Shown here one piece after another: positions 24,218 to 36,690 of a stretch of DNA of 64,000 nucleotides. The notes under the pieces were generated by a model. That model was given only the letters and a program-made list of their open reading frames with translations. It did no database searches and was not told the DNA's origin. The position numbers were made by a program, and so were the translations under genes. Origin of the DNA: Thuidium tamariscinum (Eukaryota; Streptophyta; Bryopsida; Hypnales; Thuidiaceae); the NCBI GenBank assembly GCA_947034885.2, contig OX344749.2, positions 34,963,182 through 35,027,181 on the forward strand, written 5' to 3'. Within the stretch, counting starts at the first letter, position 1; each line of letters begins with the position of its first letter.

Positions 24218-25849
24218 GGACGTGGACGGTCCGCCCCGTCCATTCAATTCCAGGGTAGGCTAGCTAGGATTGCAGAGATATCGAGGTGAAGGTGGGGATG
24301 CCCTTGGTTCCTTACCTCTGGTTTAATTTTTAATTTTTCTTTGGAAAGAAATGGACTGTTTCCATGGGAAAACGTACACAGAATCAAAGGACAAATTCCC
24401 TGGCGGAATTTTTTATCTATTCTTTGCTCAACTACGACATACTTTACCAACCAAGCATATATCTTACTCCTTTTAGCAACTCCGGAATTGAAAAGACTAC
24501 CTTAAAGGTACGTTCGTACCTATTGTTAGTAAAAATTTAGGTGTCATCGTAGGAGCGTGGTTTGACTGAATGTCTCTATTGAGCATCTGTTGGGGGCAGG
24601 GATGGGATGCGGGCAGATCAAAGTGCTGCTCCACAATCCTATGAGAACCCATCAATCTACTTCTAATTTTGATTTAAATTTAATTTTTGTAACAAAATAG
24701 AAGAGAATGCAATAGCATAGAAGATTATCAATAAGAAAATTGAAGCACTGATGTGGATTTTGTGCCATATAATCATGTGGTTCTTATAGCAAGTCTTGTG
24801 TTCAAATAGGAGAGAAGAGAAACTCTTTAACCTAGGGGACTAGTGGTGGGTGAAACAAACCATGTGGGATATGTAAATTAGGACAAAGAAGAGCTCGTCC
24901 ATTCATGATTATGTGAAGACACATGAATTGTGATAAAAGTCAAATTTTAGACCTCATTTAGATATAGTAGACTATAATTTTTCACAAAACTTCTCACTAA
25001 GAAAAGTTGGGGAATCAAGTACACTTTTACTTCCAAAAATCCGTTTGAGATTTCAATACTCCACCTAAAAGTTATGGACAAATTTCATAGGAGGTGTTTG
25101 AAAATATCCCCCAAAAATGTCCTTTCCACACATTTAGAATTTGTCAAGAACTCCTATATGAGGCTTCAAAATTTCAAGCGGATTTTTATAGATAAATGTT
25201 AGCTTGCTTTTTTCATGAGCAGTACTATTCTATAAGCTTCTGAGCATAGAACAAGGATTCTATGATTGTAAAGTTAGAAATTTAAAGAAGCATTAAAACA
25301 AATTAAAATGTCACAATTTGTATTTTCAGCACTGGAGCTTTGGACTTAGAATTCTTATAGAATTTTGATGAAGAAAACACAACATGTGACATTTTAATTT
25401 GTAAGAAATAGGATTTTTTAAATTCATAAAAATACAACATTTGAAAAAACTTTTTAGTGATGAGATTTCATCAAAAAAACTCACCAAAATTATGTTTTAT
25501 ACCTTTGAAAAAAATGCAAAATGAAGCTCTCTTTATAGACTTCTAGAACATATAAAAATAAATATTTTTAGAATTTTTTTGGACACTACCTAGAAGTCTA
25601 CTAAGAGACCATCTTCTCTACATTTTAAGTCAAAATTCGTTTTTTTGGAGATAAACAGTGCTAAAAAATCCAAAATCAAATATTGTGAAATTTTTTGGGG
25701 GCTATTTGAATTTATTTTTGAAAATCTCAAAAATTCATTATAGATACATAATAGCTATGAGAAGGTTCTCTATATATTTTGAATCATTTAGAGCTAAAAT
25801 ACAAAAGTTATGGCAAAAAAAAAATCAAAAACTAGGGTGTAACAAAATG

Positions 25850-25962
25850 CATTGCTTCTTAGTATCCTTCAGCGCTAAGGGGAGTCTCATGGCTTTGACC
25901 CAAAAAAAAAATTCCGCATCCATGGGACTCCCCTTGGTGTTGAGAGGTACTAAGAAGCAATG
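25850..25962 (+). repeat. Long hairpin, 43-bp stem, 27-nt loop
   Basis: Arms at 25850-25892 and 25920-25962 are inverted copies with seven differences, all transitions. In a plus-strand RNA six of the seven become G-U pairs and one is C-A, so the RNA stem stays nearly intact. It could be a small-RNA precursor or a tiny MITE; no target is known. Confidence 0.7.
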
Positions 25963-26104
25963 TTAAAGAGAGTGCCCATAAAAATCTAAATTTGAATGAA
26001 ATAACCTCATTTGATTTCAAAAAAATTCTAATTAGTCACCAATTTCTTTTCTTCTTAAAATCTAGCAAAGTATAATAAATGGTACAACAAGGTTGTTCAA
26101 GGGA

Positions 26105-26290
26105 CCACGATGATAGGTTCATGATAATAGGTGTACGGTAATAGGCACTAGAATTTACTAAAGTTAATAAAATTTAGCCAAAGAATTTAGATGGAATCTT
26201 TAAAAAAAATAGGTAGGCTCGTAGGCTTGTAGGCTCGTAGGCTCACAAGCTCACGCTCACACTTTCACAAGCTCACACAACAGCAACCCT
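26105..26290. mobile_element. Orphan terminus related to the right end of the 16.6-kb transposon
   Basis: The end AGCAACCCT at 26282-26290 with many AGCTCACAAGCTCAC words matches the right end at 63,183-63,235. Inside it, CCACGATGATAGGTTCATGA matches the subterminal CCACGATCATAGGT repeats near 63,095 and 63,140. Confidence 0.55.
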
Positions 26291-27621
26291 AATTCTCCCA
26301 TTAAAAAAAAATTCTTAAAAGAAACTATTATACTATGTTCAAGTGAAGTTTAAAATTCAACTTCGAGCACATTTCATAAGTTTCTAGTTACATCTCAAAT
26401 TCTTAAGAACTTTAAATCAATATTTAATCATTATTGAAACAACATGACAAACACAAAGTAGCCACTTAAGGTTGTCTTAGCAATGTCACAAATTATATTA
26501 AATCAATGTTGTGAAATCAAAGGTATTGTGTCAATAATTCAAATATGGTGGTATAGGAATATTGAATCCACAATTATTCAAAGGTATTATTTCTACATTT
26601 TTAATATGGTGTTAAAGAATATTGAATCAATAATTAGTCAAAGGTATTGTTTTACATTTTCAATACAGTGGTGTAGAATATTGGATCAATAATTATTGAT
26701 GGTTGAATTCATTAAAATCACCTTTTATAAGGGGTTCTCAAGACTTATCAAAAAAGTGGTCACCTCATTGTGTACTTGTAAGTGCTTGTTCTATTTTAAT
26801 GTATTCATGTTCACAAATTAAAATGTTAAATGTTAATTCAAGAGTATTGTCAAATTTTAGTTTTTTTGCAATAAAAGTGTTCTAAAATTTTGTGACATAG
26901 AGTGTTTTGGGGTTTTAATAGAGGAATGATACCCTTTTATAATTCATACCTTTCAATTGATGATGATATTCTACATCAAAACAACATTCGGATTTATAAA
27001 ATGTTGGTGGATATCTTATGCCAATTGTTCACCCCTTATGTATGCAAGCACTTGATGATAGATTAATGATGATAAAAAAAACTTGTCAATATCCAAAATT
27101 TCAATTACTTGAGAATGCAAAGGAATACTATTTCTTCTTTCAAACTAATTAGATTGGGTTTGAATATTGGGTTGTGATGCAAGTATTTATTTACTTATTT
27201 ATTAGGTTTGTATGAAGAAGGAATTGTACACACAATAACCCTTTTTGTTCAATAGGACGTCAAATCATGTCGGAGCTCTTATCACATAGAGGGTGTTTTA
27301 TAAGAAATGGAACTTCTTCTGAAAAGGTATGAAATATGTATTAATTTCAAATTCAATTGTCTATTGATGACATGATGTTAGAATAATTTAATTTTTATTA
27401 TACATTTTTAAAGCCATTAGATAAACATGGTAAAATATTACATCACTATTTCTAATAACATAAGACTAATTTTTAATTATGAAAACAACTTCAAGAAAGT
27501 GCAGTAGTGCACCAGATGTTGAAACAAACAATGAAACAAGTGGGGAGGAAAATTTGAGGTGTAATTATGAATGACTTCATTTTCTATAAACAAAATTAAA
27601 GAGTGTTAAATATAGTACAAT

Positions 27622-27784
27622 CACTAGAAGAAATCTGCGTTGCCTCAACAAAATCCACTTGATGTGTTTGTTGAGGCAAACACAAAAACTGCATTGAAGA
27701 ATGCAAAAAAATGCAGATTTTGCGTTTGCCTCAACAAACACGTCAAGTGGATTTTGTTGATGCAAACACAATTTTCTTCTAGTG
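27622..27784. mobile_element. CACTA-type MITE (163 bp) with AAT target duplication
   Basis: CACTAGAAGAAATCTGCGTT and AATTTTCTTCTAGTG ends are flanked by AAT on both sides. The inside is itself a strong palindrome (CAACAAAATCCACTTGA against TCAAGTGGATTTTGTTG). Same family as 18407-18746. Confidence 0.9.
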
Positions 27785-29096
27785 AATGTTAGTAGTGGAG
27801 TATTATCACTTCAAACATCTTTAATGATTAGTATTTGTCAAATGAATTAAAAAACACGTAGCTTTTGAATACTTGAAAAGTACAATTTTTATTTCATTGC
27901 TTGAATGAAAGTTTGTTGTGATTGACAAAAATTATGCATTATGTATGTATGTATCTATTTATGTGTGTGTGTGTGAAACAAATATTTACAATGGTGAGTT
28001 GACAATAAAAACATCACTACTTAGATTCTCATAAAGTACCTACGTGTATATGTGATTGAAAATGCAATTGCACATTGTTTGTATAAAAAAACTACCAAAC
28101 TCTTGTAGGATTTTAGTAGAAGTGAGTAGAATACTCTAAAATCTCTAAAAATGCATTTTTTATACAACATAAAAATAAATTATGAATTTTCACAATGCTC
28201 AAAAATTAGTGTTTCTACAACAACATTGTACAAATTAGATAGGAATTTGTGAAGACTATCACCTTGAAAAAAGGATCACAATTGGGTTCACTTACTCAAA
28301 TAGAAAATTATGCACCTCCAAGATTGTACAATTTTCAACACTTCTCAATTTTGTTCATAAAATTGAAAATGAAGGTGCAAATGGTTAAGTGAAAACACAA
28401 GAATTTTGTTTGAAAATGAATTTTAGACTTCATTTGAGCATAGTATTTAATATCTTTTAAGAAAAATAGAACTAAAAGAAATGGGAGAAGCAAGTTAACA
28501 TTTATCTCTAAAAACCCACTTGAAATTTTGAAGCCTCATGTAAAAGTTCTTGACAAATTCTAGATGTGTGTGTGGGAAGGACATTTTTTGGGGACATTTT
28601 CAAACACCTCCTCTGAAAAAAATTTGTAACCTTTAGGTGGAGTATTGAAATCTCAAACGGATTTTTGGAAGTAAAAGTATACTTGATTCCCCAACTATTC
28701 TTAGTTTGAAGTTTTTTTAAAGAATATAGTCTACTATGTCTAAATGAGGCTTGACATTTGACTTTTATCACAATTCCTGTGTTTCCTCATAACCATGAAT
28801 GGAGGAGCTCTTTTTTGTCCTAATTCACATATCCCACATGGTGTATTTCACCCACTACAATTCCACTAGTATAAAGAGTTTCTTTCCTCTCCTACTTAAA
28901 TACAAGATTGGCTATGAGACTTACATGATTATGTTGCATAGAATCCACATCATTGCTTCAATTTTCTTATTGAAAATCTTCTGTGCTATTATATCCTCTT
29001 CTACTTTGTTAGAAAGATCAAATTTAAACCAATATTAGAAGTAGATTAATGGGTCCTCAGAGGGTTGTGGAGTAGCTGTTTGATCTGTCGACATCC

Positions 29097-29426
29097 CCAT
29101 TAGATGAAATTTGAGGGCATTACAGGGCCGTTTCGGGTCTGTTCCCGAAACGGCTCCCAATGCCGCAGATCCCTGTCAGGCCAACTTTTATCGAAAAAAA
29201 AAAAATTGGGTCCTGAAATATGAAAATAAGTCAAAAAAAATTTGAAAAAATAAATAAATAATAAAATTAAATTAAAAATTAAAAATTAAAAAAAATTATA
29301 TATATATATATATATATTATGTGGCAGTGTTCCGACCACGTAGGATTCAGGTTCACAGGGTAGAAATTGCGTTCCCGCAATCTCGGAACTCGTAGTCTCC
29401 TAATGCCCTCAAATTTCTTCTAATGG
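29097..29426. mobile_element. MITE with CCATTAGAWGAAATTTGAGG ends, 330 bp
   Basis: CCATTAGATGAAATTTGAGG at 29097 is matched by CCTCAAATTTCTTCTAATGG ending at 29426. Inside are CGGGAACGCAATTTC-type text, a GTTTCGGG/CCCGAAAC hairpin and a TA microsatellite. It sits in the right arm of the 5-kb element. Confidence 0.75.
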
Positions 29427-29706
29427 TTCTTTCCCCCAACAGATGTTCAATAACTTAGAGACATTTAGTCAAACCACACCCTCTGTAATGACACCTAAAT
29501 TTTTTATAACAAGTGCGAACATACCCTTAGTTTTGAATTTTTTTTCTTCTTCTTTTGGACACTCACCAAGCAAAGTGAACTAGCATCATGCATTCCTGAC
29601 GTGCCCAGAATCATGCTGTAGATGATGTGACCACACTGAAGTCGCAAACTCAAGACACAATGATGACTCCAAAACAATAGAGGATTTTTGAACCCTCTAG
29701 AATGGT

Positions 29707-29897
29707 CTCAATTGAGGACCTTTTTTATTTTTTTGAAACAAATGGAATTCCATTACAAAACACCAAGTACAAAGCAGCCAAACCTAACAGGCTGGACAAA
29801 AAGAGGAGAGAGAGGAGGAGAAAAACTACATAAAGAGACAAGGATCAGGTCTGTGTTTAATCCAAACTATACTATCAGCCACTCAATTGAGGACCTT
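29707..29897 (-). mobile_element. 5'-truncated LINE-type insertion with 16-bp target duplication
   Basis: CTCAATTGAGGACCTT is present at 29707-29722 and 29882-29897. Between them lies a ~159-bp insert that starts with a T-rich run (a poly-A tail on the minus strand), followed by AAACAAATGG..TTCCATTAC, resembling the 3' end of the LINE at 38 kb. The related repeat at 3006-3431 lacks the insert. Confidence 0.8.
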
Positions 29898-31959
29898 AAG
29901 TGGATTTAAATGTATACTTGTCAAGGAATGTACAATTTTTTTCCCCTATTTCCACCCATTTTTGACATCATGATGTTGACAAAAGTACATGCCTTTAATT
30001 GGACAATGGGACACTAGGTACTTCTTGTCATTTAAATCTTAAGTACACTAAGGGATTATTTTATATGGAAAAAGACAAATTTAGTGCAACTAAATACTAA
30101 TGGCTCTTGAATCTTTAGTATAATGAATGAACCTTTTTATTTTTAAAAGATCATGGGTACTTCATGCTCATTAGGAAAAAAATTTGCCCTGGAAGAGGCT
30201 GTTAAGAATTCATTTCCGGCACCCCGTACTGCAATTACAGAACATTAAAAATTACATATATATATATATATATATAAAGTATTAAGAAAATATCAATTTG
30301 ATTGTCTCTGATGTGGCACCAATAGTGCCACGTTAGATTCCAAATTTTAAAGATAAAAAATAATTTTAAATTCTGATTTTTCCTACAATACCACTACAGG
30401 GGATATAGAATTCACGGCCCCTTTGAGAACTTAAATTTTTCCTAATGCATGATGTTTGCACATTGAAATGCATCTTATTGGACAATAAGACATTAAGCAC
30501 TTTTTGTCATTCAAATCCTTGGTATTATAAGTGAATTCTTTATTTTGACAAATTTATTGATACTTGATTAGTATTCACACAAAGTAGCAACATGTATTAT
30601 GTACTTAGACTATTGTATCTAACCTTGAATAATTAGCTTTACATGTCAATTTCTAAAGGCCTCTTTGACTGTTAAAAAATCTTCTAATGTTTAGCTCCTT
30701 TACGAACTTCATTTTTTCACTTTTTGGTTTCATTGGTTTATGGTAGGTGGCTCAAATTCAGACCCTCCCTCTTCAAATGGCCCTAGCTGGCTTTGAAATG
30801 GATATGAGCTTGTCTTGTAATGGACTCCTAGTTGTGTCAAAGCTTTGCAAGGGTTCCTTCATAGTTCTTTAATGGTTGGTTTAAGAGCCATAGTGGATTC
30901 ATTTTTAATTTAGTGAATAGCCATTCATTCAATAATTTCAAAATAAGATTTGATGGACCAACTACCTTCTTAAGTGTACTACAAAATCTGAAATTATTGA
31001 AAGATTTGTTCTTTCCTTTAAGATTTAGGAAGGATCACATTTAGAAACCTTCTCTATCCATTTAAGCATTAATGCCATATCTTTTTTCAGACCACATACG
31101 AGTGGATTTTACAAGGGCTACATGTAACAAATAGGTACCTACTACAAAAATCTTTGAAAATTCATAACTAATTCCAAAATGCTTCAAAAAATATAAAACC
31201 ACCTGTGTTACATTCAGCATCCATTTTTCTTTCTCTGAAAAATTAGTTAAAAATATTCCTGTTCATGCAAACCTATGAAAAGGCAGATCAGCCCTTAAAG
31301 TGTCACTTTTAGAGCCATCTACCCTAGATGGAGTACTTATTGGAGATTAACCGAAGTCTGTATGCATGCTCAACTTGTAGATTGCAAGGGTTGACCCCTT
31401 TGCTCGGCCACAGGCTTGGGAAAATGCTAGAATTTTTTTATTTTTGCAAATAATCTTTTTTGCAAATTCTAACTTCATATTTGCAATCAAAGGCTTCAAA
31501 TTAGCTAGTTGGTGTGTTCAAGATAAATTAGTTAAGGACAAAATAGGGGCTTTTTATTTTACTTGTACCCCTAGAATTACTTTGAAAGGGAACCGGTTCA
31601 CCCTGACCCTCGGGGAAACCTCTAAATTTAAAAAAAAATTCACACATGATAAAATTTGCAAATTTTGAACTAAATTCGTATTTGCAATCACAAGCACCAA
31701 ATTATGGTCAAGGTGAATCCACCGTTCCATGCCGTTTAAATAAAATCCTAGAATATCACCATTTTAACAATATTTTGGATCTAAGCTTAGATAGGGAAAG
31801 ATGTCGCCTACTGTAGTCTAAGTTTTGTCTAATCCCACAAAACCCAGGACTATAGTATAGGGGTTCAAATCTAGGGGAATGATCAAATAGTCTAACGTGT
31901 CATGGCTAAAGTCACTTGTATTCAGAAATGGAATAGGAAATACATAATAATAACACTTC
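29898..31959. other. Dispersed repeat and spacer, no gene seen
   Basis: To about 30,700 this matches 3,060-3,260 plus 4,380-4,800, and is interrupted by the MITE at 30171-30445. 30,700-31,960 has no recognised gene or element boundary. Confidence 0.4.
30171..30445. mobile_element. MITE with TTAGGAAAAA ends, 275 bp
   Basis: TTAGGAAAAAAATTTG and AAATTTTTCCTAA are inverted ends. Comparison with the empty text at about 4563-4580 (TTGATGCTCATGATGTT) shows an insertion at this point. The inside has GTGGCACCAATAGTGCCAC and a TA microsatellite. Confidence 0.7.
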
Positions 31960-34790
31960 AATTCTTAACAATTTGTATCCACTCTTATTCCCAAGTATAC
32001 AAATTTTGTTGGCCAGTCCTTTATTAATGCTATAGACGCATGAATGCAGTCACAGTCCTGGACTAGTGTGTGGCTCAATTCCTAATAAACAATTAGTCGT
32101 GTAGACCCACAATTTGTCATGCATGATCTAGACTTAAATGCAATTTAAATATAATATTATATATAACAATAATTGAGTAACCATATGGTTCTTTAATTAC
32201 TGGTAATTGTTTTTACCAAACAAATTGTTGCTGTCACTACTTAGCTATTCAAATTACTAATTAGGATGCTCAAGGAAATAGTCCCTGTCCTATCTAAAAA
32301 CAATTTGTCACTATCTAAATGCAGGGCATGAGTGTGTGTAATGCAAGCTCCTTTATCTGCACTTCACAACCATAGGTTAAAACATCCTACAATTAGTTTA
32401 CTAATTGGCTAATACCCAAATTCAAACAAGTGGTTGGAACTAAGCCTTGATAAGACCCAATACCAAACACCCAAGGAAAAGACAACTTGTCCTAAACTAA
32501 AATTCCATCTCTAAACCAAATTTTTTATTTCAACGACTAAATCTAACAAACTCAATTCAACAACTTGTTTGCACAATTCCAACTATTAATTACTTCTTTA
32601 CAAATTTCCTTTCTAATCACAAATGGTTTATCAAGTATTATATTAAAAACTATTAGTCTGTAAAGCAACCTAAATGATCAATCACAAATACAGTTTCCCA
32701 CAATTTGTCCAATTTCCCAGGTTACTCACAGAGAAGGAAACCAGTAAGTCCTAACTAATTGTTTTACAAAAGGAATGTCTATCAACAACTAACTGAACTA
32801 CTAATAATCAATAATTAATCCGAAGAACCAAAGTCCAAAACAAATGGTTTCTATAAACTTGAATGATTGAACCACTCGTTTTACAATTTGTTTATGGCTG
32901 TAAAAGTACCTGCTCTATAACTAATCAATTGATTCACAATAACTTACAAGGTATTCAACTACTGTAGTTTCAAAACCATTATGACAATTGATCTGTAATC
33001 AGTTCCAATGGAGAGCATATAATTAACTGACAATTTCCACAACCTGACTAATTGTATTTCACAAAATAAAACCAAGAATCAACCCAACCAAAACAAGTAA
33101 TTAAATTCCAACCAGTTGTTGATGCCGGTTCTCCAAATCAGCTCACAAACACAACCAGGAACCAAAACAATTAGTTTGATACATACAAATCAATCATAAA
33201 CATAGGCATATTATAACGCGATTTGTTTGATATATAAATTAGCAATGTCTAAGACAATTAGTTCCAAATTACCACAGTAGCACACGACTTGTTCAGGCAT
33301 CAGATTAATCCACATCCATTTAACCAATACAAGTGGTCATGACCGTAAGAAATGATCCATTAATATTAGCACATCAAATTACAATTCGTTTTAGTATTCT
33401 TATTATTAATATCCATAATAACCAGGTTTAATGCATCTACAATTTGTCCCAGTTTGATGATCCATAGTATTTAGGACAAAGCTAACCCCACTGGACTAAT
33501 TGTATATCAACAAATAATTCCAAATTAATTATTAGTTCAATACAAACTCCAGCCCAAAATTAATCACAACCATTTAGATGAATCTATTATCTCAACAACT
33601 GGTTGGTAAACTCGGCTACCATAACAGCACAAGTTGTAAATTGGTAGGATTAACAACTTAGTTTTACAATTTGTACTTACTAGTCTCCAAAATCAATTGA
33701 CGAATCACACAAACAACTCAAGAAACAACCAATTGTCATTTTCATTATTTTCAAGATAGAACCACAACAATTAGGTAACAAGTTACTTACCTTCTTCACT
33801 TGAGCGACCTCCCACGAATTGTTTTGTCTGCAAAATCTTCACCGCTGGGACCTGGTGCACTCCAGCGTGGTTTCTCCTGACAAGTTGTTGATCAACTCCG
33901 TGAACAAATCCAGTGCTCCAGCGACCAATAGTTTAATCAAAACAAAGATAACACCCAAAGCATAACCAACTTAAAACACAATTTGTTTTAACTCCGTTCA
34001 ATCCAGAAATTCACTCATTAAATTCCAATCTTACAAAATGAACAATTCCTCAGACTCAATTACTCATCAGCACAAATTGTTTCACACACACAGCCCAAGT
34101 AAATTGACAACTTGTTTACACACCCAAACACACGAAAACAACTGGTTCTGCAAACTCACAATATTCCAATCACACAACGCCCACAAAGACAACTGGTTGG
34201 TACAGTATCCAAACAACAAGACAATTCATTCAATCACAACAACCAAAATCAAACACTAATTCAACATACACAAGTAATTCACAACTTGTTAAATAATCAA
34301 TCACAATAACACAATTGGTCTTTTCAACAAACACAATTACACCAAATATACTCCTTCAAAATCCAATCACTGGATACACAACAAACAATTTAGAATAAGC
34401 CTCCACCTCAAATAACAACAAGTCCAATCACTGGACAACACAAACACAAACACAACTCGTAAAATATACTTATATTAAAAATTGAAGGAGTTCATCATTA
34501 CACAAAAACAATTCGACTGAAAACCGAAATGAAGACCGAGAAAACCGAGAGAGTGGGGGTGGACAACTTCGAATGGAAAGACTATATGCTACGGCGAGGG
34601 AGAGAGGAAGAAAACCGCCTGAACCGCCAGCAAACTAGTGGTCAGCCGATCAAAGACAATTAGTTTCAATAACTACTAGTTAACATTTTACTCAGTAATG
34701 GAAAACTAACACTATTAGTCGATCTTTTTACTTTCAATGGTCCAAAATTGATCATTAACTAATAGTTTTTCACTGAAAAAGACAATTGGT
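31960..34790. repeat. Array of scattered ACAANTNGT motifs
   Basis: I count 32 exact plus-strand matches (for example 31968, 32089, 32109, 32300, 32389, 32426, 32482, 32560, 32700, 33167, 33256, 33440, 33664, 33977, 34109, 34137, 34188, 34281, 34655, 34780) and several in reverse (for example near 32755, 33048, 33112, 33494, 33727, 33815). For this base composition my rough estimate is less than one by chance per strand. Sequence between motifs is not repeated, spacing is irregular (about 20-120 bp), and no coding is seen. Function unknown. Confidence 0.75.
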
Positions 34791-36344
34791 AAAATTTCAA
34801 AAATAAAGGGTGACTACACCTACATTGAAGAATTCATATAGGGAAATTGGGTCAATGTCTTTTTGTATCCAAATTCCATTTCTAGTGTATGCTACATTGC
34901 TACTTGATATATTCAATAATCGTTGAACATTGACTATGGGATTCTTCAAAAATTTCATAGATAGAAATTTTGTATTTCTTTTGTTGTTTAGTATCAAATT
35001 GGAAGCTCTCATCACATTCCCATGCATGGCAATTCACGAGAAACTATTCTATGATATGATGTAAGTAATGGCCTACGAATAGAAGTAGAACTTAGTTAGC
35101 AATTGTTCATGGAGTGTTTTCATCCTCAAGGACTTGAAAAATATAGTTTTGAATCGACAATTTTACAACTTTGTAAGTTTCATCGACAATTTGACAACTT
35201 CCTAAGTTATAGGCTTTATGAAATGTTGATGATTTTTTGAATTTTTTTATTTATTTAAATGTTATTTTCTATATGTTCCCAAATTTTTAGAATTTTTAGA
35301 ATTAGGGGACCTACTAAAAGGAGCCCTTTCAAAAGCTTTTCATACTTACTAAAATATAAAAATGTAGCAAAAAAATCAAACTTGCTTGAATCAAATTTTA
35401 GTGCTAGAATTCATTCATCTAGTACACGTGAAAGAAAACAAAAATATCTATTTAACCGTTGAATGTTGCTGCGGATGTTTAGCATCCTTTGAATGACAAA
35501 GGTTCTTCCCTTCCAGGACCAAAATGCAACTTTTCATCCTTGGTATTAAGGGTAGAAAGGGAAGATCTTCTACAATACTTTGACTTCCAATGAATATATT
35601 TGGCTTTTTCAAAGTAGGTGATATCATACAATATCAAAATGCATGATTTCCACATCCACTAGTCCGTCCTTCAAAGGTTAATTTATAAAAAATTTAATTA
35701 ATTTCTAATCCTTTAATATATGATTAAAATACAAAAACTAAGAAAAATATTTTTGACACTTTGATTCTATATTTAGATTTTTCAAAAAATTGAATTTAAA
35801 AATAATGTCATAATGTAAGATCTACTATATGTGTAATAAATCTCACCTTCTATATCACATCTCCCCTACTTATTTGTGATTTGATTCATTTTCAACTTAT
35901 AAGATTGAAGCACCTATAATAGACCATACCCAATAGCCAAACTATAGAGGTTTGGTATTTACAATTAAGGTTTGGAGGATCATTGCAAGAACACTGAGCG
36001 TTTTGTAAACACTTTAGCCGTACTACATATGAATTTTCAGGATTACTTTAAAAATAAAAAAATAATTTTCTTAAAACATGAAAAATATGTTTAATGTATA
36101 TTCTTTTAAGAAAGTCCCCTAAAAAAGAAAAGTGTAGAAAAAATCTCTAAGTGGGTGAACTAGAAAAGTGCAAAATCTCATGAAAATAGGCACTTTGACA
36201 TTTCTATTTGTAAAAAATAGGAAAAGAAATTTTTTGAAAAATTAAAAAATTGGCCATTTGGGAAAAGTTGATGACAAAATTTCACGAAAAGAATAATCTA
36301 AAAACCATCTTCAATCTTTAAAAATTGTGTGCAATGTATAAGAG
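34791..36344. other. Spacer, no gene seen
   Basis: No convincing gene. 36,100-36,300 matches, inverted, text at 44,220-44,350, so part is dispersed repeat. Confidence 0.4.
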
Positions 36345-36690
36345 GAGTTTTAGGCCTTTGGAAGACTGTTTTAGGATTGTTTCCTGAAACTGTTCCCACT
36401 ACTATAGACCAACCCCTACTGGTCTAAATTTTTGAATTTTGAAAAAGAAAAAACTCAAAAAATTTGAAATTTTCAGCATGCATAAAAAAGCAAAAAATGA
36501 TTAAAAGAAATTCTAATTTTTTCCAATTTAATAATTAATTCATTAATCAACTAATTAAAATTGTATAATGTAGCAATTGCCCAACTATGTTAGCCTACTG
36601 ATGTGGTAAAGTTCTCAACGTTCCCATAGAGTTTCCGATGTTTGGGAACTCATAGTCTTCTAAAACGGCTAGAAAGTTTCTTAAATGAAG
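36345..36690. mobile_element. Degenerate MITE of the 1736/29097 family
   Basis: The GTTTCCTGAAACTGTTCCC hairpin and GGGAACTCATAGTCTTCTAA near the right edge echo the elements at 1736-2049 and 29097-29426. Ends are eroded. Confidence 0.35.

Larger units (their letters stand above)
24493..29523. mobile_element. ~5-kb element with long (~0.7-kb) inverted arms
   Basis: 24,493-25,225 is matched in reverse by 28,480-29,523. Paired landmarks are GGTACGTTCG with CGAACATACC at the ends, AATTTAGGTGTCAT with ATGACACCTAAATT, CATCTGTTGGGGG with CCCCCAACAGATG, and TCAAGTACACTTTTACTTCC with GGAAGTAAAAGTATACTTGA. No transposase is seen in the middle. Later insertions include the MITE at 29097-29426 in the right arm and the CACTA MITE at 27622. 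A clear target duplication was not found. Confidence 0.65.

Noticed and set aside
34038-34309. Gln/His/Thr/Asn-rich frames at 34 kb
   Set aside because: They come from the CA-rich background of the ACAANTNGT array and have no domain.
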